DNA of 37,871 nucleotides from Desulfobulbaceae bacterium (GTDB lineage: Bacteria > Desulfobacterota > Desulfobulbia > Desulfobulbales > Desulfocapsaceae). Below, piece after piece: positions 32,987 to 37,871 of this stretch. The notes under the pieces are model-generated. The model searched no databases, was not told where the DNA came from, and worked only from the letters and a program-made list of their open reading frames with translations. The translations under genes and the position numbers were made by a program. Position 1 is the stretch's first letter. Each line of letters starts with the position of its first letter. The stretch lies in contig JAHEER010000028.1 of NCBI GenBank assembly GCA_024640625.1, positions 1 to 37,871 of the forward strand, written 5' to 3'.

Positions 32987-34696
32987 TTGAGCATAACGCA
33001 GAGTTTGGGCGAAAAGATCGTTTTGCAAATGGCTCAACCTTCAATCCCCAAGGGTAGCAGCAAAAGAAATGCCATGAACATTGTCCTGATTTATCCCTTT
33101 TTCTCCATCGAACGAGTACATATCGAAAATATAGAGGCGCCGCCTATCGGCTTGCACTATCTTGGCGCGATTCTCAAAGAACAGGGACATGCGGTAAAGC
33201 TGCTAAACTGGCATGATGTAAAGGATACACCTCATGTAATTGAAGAAGCACTTTCGTCTCTCGAACCGGACCTCATTGGATTTTCCATCTTCCACGCCAA
33301 TCGCTGGGGCGGAATTCAACTGGCGAGAATTTTCAAAGAGCATTTTCCAGACGTGCCAATTGTTTTTGGCGGTATCGGTGCAACGTTTCTGGATGACCAT
33401 TTGCTGCGATACTTTCACTGGATCGACATCATTGTCAGGGGAGAGGCTGAAATAACCTTTCCGGCGCTGGTCCGACGAATGGAAGCGCAGAGATCTTACA
33501 GCGATTTACCTGGCCTGACCTTCAGATCAGGCGATCTCATTCAGAGAAACCCAGAGGCCGAGCGCATCGAGGATCTCGACGCGCTGCCTCTGCCGGCCGC
33601 CCATTATACCTTTCACCATCTGGCGCTCAGCCGCGGCTGTCCGGGTAAATGCACCTTTTGTGGATCACCATGGTTCTGGGGCCCCAAAGTACGCTTTCAT
33701 TCGGCCGGCTATTTCGTCCGACAGCTTGAAATCCTGCGCCAGCGGGGACAACGTTTTTTTCACTTCAGCGATGATATGTTCACCTTGAGGAAGAACCTGG
33801 TTCTGGAAATCTGCAGCCTGATTACAGAGAAGAAACTGGATATCACCTGGGCAGCCATATCGCGCGTGGATCGAATTGATGAAGAGATGCTTAAAGCCAT
33901 GCGCATGGCCGGCTGTATTCAGATCAGCTTCGGGGTGGAAAGCGGCTCAGAGAAAATCCGCAACGCACTCAATAAAAAATTCAACGAGGATCAGATTCGC
34001 CGCGCTTTTGCCTTGACCGTCAGCTACGGTATTTTGGCCCGGGCCTATATTATTTATGGATGTCCAGGGGAAAGCCCCGATACTGTGCAAGATACCATCC
34101 GCTTGCTCAACGACATACAACCCTTGGTTACCCTTTTCCATGTCCTGGCCTTGTTTCCTGGCACGTACCTTTTCGAACTTTATAAATCAGAGACAGGCGC
34201 AACGGACGACATCTGGCTTCATCGCGAGGAGGACCTGCCTTTTTTCGAAGTAGACACCAACCTTTCCGCAGAGGTGGTGAGCCAGTTCGGCAAAGAAATT
34301 AAAGAGGCACTGCAGGGAAGTATTCCAACCTTTATTCGCTCGCTTGAGCTGGTCGAGGACAAGGAGCTTTTTCCCTTTCACGCCAGTTTTCTCTCCCGTC
34401 TGGCCCTGACCATAGACCGCGGAGACTATCCCCATGTTTTAGAACAAGCTGTAGCTCAGGATTTGGCCAGGGAACTCTACTTTAAAGCCCTCGAATATGC
34501 CCCTGACGCACAAGCATATTGGGGTTTGGGGTTGCTGGCGCAAGACGAGAAAGATCATCAGAAAGCCGAAACGATACTTAAAGAAGGCATGAAGGTCTTC
34601 CCTCAAGACCGTGTGCTGGCAAAAACTCTGGCCAATACCCTCATTAACTTAGGCAGAGAAGAAGAAGCACTCAGTTTGACGCAGAAATTCTCTTAA
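32987..34696 (+). CDS. B12-binding / radical SAM / TPR protein
   Basis: About 569 residues. An N-terminal B12-binding-like domain (~30-165: IGLHYLGAILKEQGH, VFGGIGATFLDDH, VRGEAEITFPAL) lacks the DxHxxG cobalamin-ligand motif, as in many BchE-type proteins. The radical SAM domain holds CPGKCTFC (Cys218, 222, 225), then FSDDMFTLRKN, FGVESGSEKIRN and YGCPGESPDTV. Residues ~490-565 look like tetratricopeptide repeats. The TTG start has GAGGA seven bases upstream; the ATG at 33074 (MNIVLIYPFFS), at the start of the conserved part, is the alternative. Substrate and partners are unknown, and no biosynthetic cluster surrounds it. Confidence 0.85.
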   Translation: MSITQSLGEKIVLQMAQPSIPKGSSKRNAMNIVLIYPFFSIERVHIENIEAPPIGLHYLGAILKEQGHAVKLLNWHDVKDTPHVIEEALSSLEPDLIGFSIFHANRWGGIQLARIFKEHFPDVPIVFGGIGATFLDDHLLRYFHWIDIIVRGEAEITFPALVRRMEAQRSYSDLPGLTFRSGDLIQRNPEAERIEDLDALPLPAAHYTFHHLALSRGCPGKCTFCGSPWFWGPKVRFHSAGYFVRQLEILRQRGQRFFHFSDDMFTLRKNLVLEICSLITEKKLDITWAAISRVDRIDEEMLKAMRMAGCIQISFGVESGSEKIRNALNKKFNEDQIRRAFALTVSYGILARAYIIYGCPGESPDTVQDTIRLLNDIQPLVTLFHVLALFPGTYLFELYKSETGATDDIWLHREEDLPFFEVDTNLSAEVVSQFGKEIKEALQGSIPTFIRSLELVEDKELFPFHASFLSRLALTIDRGDYPHVLEQAVAQDLARELYFKALEYAPDAQAYWGLGLLAQDEKDHQKAETILKEGMKVFPQDRVLAKTLANTLINLGREEEALSLTQKFS

Positions 34697-34941
34697 ACTG
34701 AATCAAGGGCGAAACCACTCACACTTAATTCCATTCTATTTCGTTTCATTGAGAAGACTGTGCGACCAGAGCTACGCGAAAATTTTCCTCGAACCATTAA
34801 GTGATATTGCTCATCTCCATAGTATATGATGAAGAACTGTTATTATATTTTCTGACCCTCTAGAGCCGTATCTGATAGTAGGCCTGTTTGAATGGTCCGG
34901 TTTTCTGCTCTCGCAGAGAGAAACACCCCTGCACTAATCCA

Positions 34942-35934
34942 TCACTCGATATCTTTATAAAATAGAGCAACATCTGGCGAGGATGCTCGTCTTGCAGAAT
35001 ACCCTGGCAGATCGCCTTGCTTGAAACCTAGTTGATTATAAAGTGCATGCAGCCGGGGGTTGTTGGTGAGAGAAATAATGCGTTTGAAGCCCTTCTGTCT
35101 CGCCTCGTCTTCAAAGGCGTTCACCGTATACGCCCCTACCCGCTGATTGCGAAATCGAGTAGAAATTGCCAAAGCTCCTAGCTCGATTGTACGGGAATCA
35201 ATCTCTATCCCTTCCAAACAGCCAACAGCAATTCCGTCTATCATTGTAAGGCGGAAACGATCTCTGTAATCATACAAATAGTGCTTATCCCGTGGTTTAA
35301 GGAATCCCTTCTTTTTATACAAATCAAGGATTCCAGCTATCATTTCCACATCTTGATCGGTCTCAGCTTTAAGATATTTCTCCTCGAAATTGTTAGCGAT
35401 TAGAGTTCCGGTACCTTCAACCGTAAACAACTCATGTTTAATAGTGTTTTTACGTGCCGGAAGTATATGGACTCGATCGTACGCTCCTTCGCTTATGCGG
35501 TTGCTTATTTGGTTCAGAGCCCCCACCAAGTTTATATTGGCAACAATCTCGCTAGTTTTTTGAATAGTATCCCGGGTCGTAAGTGTATTGATGCGGTGTC
35601 CTTTCTGATCACAAAGATATTTTCTTTCCAGAAAAATCAGTTTGAAGACTGACTGCTCTCTGTCAAGCACGTGCCTATATAAATCCACCTCTGGGGTAAC
35701 TCGTATTATTGTAGTTTCAGGCAGACGGTTGGCCAGTAATCGAAAATGCTTTTGATTGGCAAAACGGTTGGCCATATTGTGATAGAGCGTCGTTTGAATC
35801 CCGTGACGAACAAGAAACTTGAGGTCTGCCACGATGTGTTGAAGGTTGTCACGCAATATGCCTTCTCGACAGGCAATACAGATATGCTTGCCTGCTAAAG
35901 CCCGGTGATATTCTGCGAGATATAAACGCGGCAT
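34942..35934 (-). CDS. GNAT acetyltransferase with N-terminal amino-acid-kinase-like region
   Basis: 330 residues. The C-terminal ~145 form a GNAT domain (AVGCLEGIEI, ELGALAISTRFRNQRVGAYTV, ISLTNNPRLHALYNQLGF), with RNQRVG as the acetyl-CoA loop. The N-terminal ~180 residues resemble the start of an amino-acid-kinase fold (DLKFLVRHGIQTTLYHN) but lack clear nucleotide-binding glycines. This layout recalls N-acetylglutamate synthase, with its degenerate kinase domain and GNAT domain, yet the arginine genes are not nearby and the substrate is unknown. No good Shine-Dalgarno is seen before the ATG. Confidence 0.7.
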   Translation of the reverse strand: MPRLYLAEYHRALAGKHICIACREGILRDNLQHIVADLKFLVRHGIQTTLYHNMANRFANQKHFRLLANRLPETTIIRVTPEVDLYRHVLDREQSVFKLIFLERKYLCDQKGHRINTLTTRDTIQKTSEIVANINLVGALNQISNRISEGAYDRVHILPARKNTIKHELFTVEGTGTLIANNFEEKYLKAETDQDVEMIAGILDLYKKKGFLKPRDKHYLYDYRDRFRLTMIDGIAVGCLEGIEIDSRTIELGALAISTRFRNQRVGAYTVNAFEDEARQKGFKRIISLTNNPRLHALYNQLGFKQGDLPGYSARRASSPDVALFYKDIE

Positions 35935-35996
35935 TGGCCACTAACCCAAGTTGTTGTGCTTTACCGTATAACGAAGCGCTCAATAGTCTGAACTTT

Positions 35997-36024
35997 AGTG
36001 TAACAAGTCCTATCCTATTACACT
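35997..36024. repeat. Inverted repeat upstream of the GNAT gene
   Basis: AGTGTAA (35997-36003) and TTACACT (36018-36024) form a perfect 7-bp inverted repeat with a 14-base spacer, about 65-90 bases before the GNAT start on the minus strand. It may be an operator. Confidence 0.35.
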
Positions 36025-36099
36025 GCAAAATACCCGAGCCTACAACACAAGCTCTTCCTGCTTATCCGAAATTTCGGAAGTGAATAGAATAATTCTGAA

Positions 36100-36288
36100 A
36101 TGGAATTTAGATGTGTACAGGCAATTTTACTTCAGCTACTACTGCCCCAGCTAAAACTTCTGAGGCGGGGAATTCATTGGTCTCGATATAGATTCAGGAA
36201 AAACCTGTTCCTGGCCTATGTGAATACAATTGAGAGCTTGCCAACCACCGCCATGTTGGTGAAGTTGTATCGACAGCGGTTTTGTTGA
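36100..36288 (+). pseudogene. Possible transposase fragment
   Basis: A 62-codon frame ending LVKLYRQRFC. The LYRQR motif resembles the region just before the C-terminal catalytic Glu in IS4-type transposases (LYRQRWQIE). It stops where the catalytic part would begin, and no terminal inverted repeats were found. It could equally be a chance frame. Confidence 0.25.
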
Positions 36289-36663
36289 GTCAAATCATAA
36301 GGTTGGCAACCAATCTGCGGTCCATCGTTCCCTTCCATATTCCGAGCTTATTTGAGACCTTCATAGCGCTGCTTAATAAAAAGGGCCATACTTTTTAGTA
36401 TCTTTCAAGCTTTCATCTGCCAACCGATTTCTACAGGACCAGATATAGATAAATTTATCTTTCCATAACCATTTAATTATATTACGATTAAAAGGATATG
36501 TGCAAGACCATCGATGGAACCACTATCATTTCTGCACTGCAATCATAAAGGTACGTCTGCCAAGGAGCTCTCGGCTATTGAAACCCTCCTGCCCATACCA
36601 CCTTTACGTCCACTCAAGAAGATTTTTTATATCACCATCAATCAATTACGAGGAGGGAGCAGC

Positions 36664-37871
36664 ATGAAGGGTACTGTGGGTTCGATAGGATGTAAGACAT
36701 TGGAAACCATGGTTGGCCTGGAAGAGAATTTAGTACATCCCATGATCAATGCAGCTGCAAACGTGACCAGGTTCTTGGGGGCATATCCCCTGGAAGCGGC
36801 AAACTTTGTCCTTGATATGACAAAGTATACCATCGCGGCACCGCAATTGTTTCTGGGGATTGGAAACCCGCTATTTGTCAATGCTATTAATATGGTGAAT
36901 CCGAAACGGCAGCTTGACTATTTACACCATGCAACCCGGCATATCGAGCCCATGAGGCCGAGTGTGCCGCATCATATAGAGTGGGAAGATGAGCGGGCCA
37001 CACTGCTCACCTGTGATGTTGAAAATGGGACACTGGATAATCCCGTTACCATCTTTGTAGCATATACCGGTAGGAGCGCTGCGCTGGCTGACTATAATTC
37101 AAGGTTCAATCCATATCAAAGGTCAAGCCTGGCAAGAGAATTTCTCGATAATGGTTTCGGTCCCGTTAACATATTCGCCGCTAAAAATCCTCAGGAAGAG
37201 AATCTTGACCAGGCAACACCAGAGTACCTAAAAAGCGTGCATGAGGCGAACCAACATACCATCAGGACAACAGGCAGATCGCCTCACATAGTCGGTCTCT
37301 GCCAGATGGGCTATTTCAACGCCTGGAACCTGGCTGACAATCCTGATGATGCCAATACGTTTGTCCTGGCTGGGGCCCCTTTCGATCCCAGGCAAGGGGA
37401 TAACAGGATCAAGCAATTTGCCGACAGTATTTCGATAGAAGAAGTTGATGAGTACCTCAAGGCATCAGGCAACAGGATGTCGGCGAGCTTAATGGCCAAA
37501 GGGTGGCGCTTGATGGATGAGCCCGACTATTTTATCGGCAGGCCTGAGCATGGATTCATCGCTCGCAGGCATGTCAAACTCTTTTACCAGATGGCTGACG
37601 ACGGGTTTGACTGTGAGCGGGATTATGTCTTCAAGAGCTGGATGGACAAGGACGTTGTCTCGGACATCGCGGGCGGGCTCTACCGGGACCTGTTCTCGTT
37701 TTTCAAGTATGGACTTGAAGCTGAGTGCATAAAAAATAAGGATTTCTCTCGAATAACATGCCCGACTGCTGTCATGTCAGGCGGCAAGGACGATATAAGT
37801 CCTGTTGAGACCTGCACGGCAATTTTCGGCAACATCAGCAGCAATGTAACCCGGGCATTCCATAATCCTCT
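36664..37871 (+). CDS. PhaC-like alpha/beta hydrolase (3' partial, runs off the window)
   Basis: The frame is open from the ATG, preceded by GAGGAGGG, to the window end, giving 402 residues without a stop. The sequence resembles polyhydroxyalkanoate synthases and related hydrolases: a helical N-terminal part, then a nucleophile elbow GLCQMG with Cys213 (class III PhaC has GxCQGG), and a candidate acid Asp in SGGKDDISP (~376-377). The catalytic His would lie beyond the edge. The substrate could be a hydroxyacyl-CoA or an ester. No phasin, phaE or thiolase gene is seen upstream, so a polymer-synthase role is uncertain. Confidence 0.75.
   Translation, partial: MKGTVGSIGCKTLETMVGLEENLVHPMINAAANVTRFLGAYPLEAANFVLDMTKYTIAAPQLFLGIGNPLFVNAINMVNPKRQLDYLHHATRHIEPMRPSVPHHIEWEDERATLLTCDVENGTLDNPVTIFVAYTGRSAALADYNSRFNPYQRSSLAREFLDNGFGPVNIFAAKNPQEENLDQATPEYLKSVHEANQHTIRTTGRSPHIVGLCQMGYFNAWNLADNPDDANTFVLAGAPFDPRQGDNRIKQFADSISIEEVDEYLKASGNRMSASLMAKGWRLMDEPDYFIGRPEHGFIARRHVKLFYQMADDGFDCERDYVFKSWMDKDVVSDIAGGLYRDLFSFFKYGLEAECIKNKDFSRITCPTAVMSGGKDDISPVETCTAIFGNISSNVTRAFHNP

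Larger units (their letters stand above)
35935..36663. other. Long region without a convincing gene
   Basis: About 730 AT-rich bases. It contains an inverted repeat at 35997-36024 near the GNAT start, a 62-codon plus-strand frame at 36100-36288 that may be transposase debris (listed separately), and nothing else I can identify. A GAGGAGGG ribosome binding site at its end belongs to the PhaC-like gene. Confidence 0.5.

Noticed and set aside
32754..33044. 96-codon minus-strand frame in the gap after ald
   Set aside because: Overlaps the start of the B12/radical SAM gene and looks like random AT-rich coding.
1..37871. CRISPR array, prophage or intact insertion sequence
   Set aside because: No regularly spaced direct repeats, phage structural or integrase genes, or complete transposase were found.

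Overview
The window reads as chromosome of an anaerobic, probably marine or sediment, member of the Desulfobacterota (former Deltaproteobacteria), with a Desulfobulbales-like feel. This placement is inferred from gene content (AmrS-type radical SAM enzyme, epsC-type serine acetyltransferase, metX/metW/metY operon, TRAP transporters, many sigma-54 features), not from a phylogenetic marker. Genes are densely packed up to about 19 kb. From about 19.6 kb onward intergenic regions become longer and more AT-rich.

Layout. 0-6 kb (+): the 3' part of a receiver/PEP-synthase-like ATP-grasp fusion protein, NADP-type glutamate dehydrogenase (gdhA), an N-degron aminoacyl transferase (bpt) and an overlapping AmrS-type radical SAM enzyme. 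6-11.6 kb (-): a sulfur amino acid operon in transcription order TPR membrane protein, metY, metX, metW, cysE/epsC, cysK, which turns homoserine and serine into homocysteine and cysteine. 11.9-14.5 kb: glycogen phosphorylase, a strong hairpin terminator and tRNA-Cys(GCA) on the minus strand. 14.7-18.9 kb: RNase III with an altered metal-binding motif, an atypical SDR on the other strand, an Elp3-like radical SAM protein, and a LeuB-type decarboxylating dehydrogenase. 18.9-21.8 kb: a small glutathione group (YfcG-like GST, GFA-domain protein, class I glutamate-cysteine ligase), unusual for this kind of organism. 22.1-23.7 kb: a PAS-PAS-PP2C phosphatase.

24.0-32.5 kb is the most coherent accessory locus. 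An octopine/nopaline-dehydrogenase-family enzyme, TRAP permease subunits DctQ and DctM and two tandem DctP-type binding proteins follow a near-perfect sigma-54 promoter. A convergent GAF-PAS-AAA+-Fis activator with an intact GAFTGA loop follows. Alanine dehydrogenase is divergent from it, behind a second near-perfect sigma-54 promoter with an upstream palindrome. I infer an opine (N-carboxyalkyl amino acid) uptake and catabolism regulon, perhaps for alanopine- or strombine-like compounds made by marine invertebrates: import, oxidative cleavage to amino acid plus 2-oxoacid, then deamination of alanine to pyruvate.

32.5-37.9 kb: a B12-binding/radical SAM/TPR protein, a GNAT protein with an N-terminal kinase-like region, a roughly 730-base stretch without a convincing gene, and the start of a PhaC-like alpha/beta hydrolase that runs off the window.
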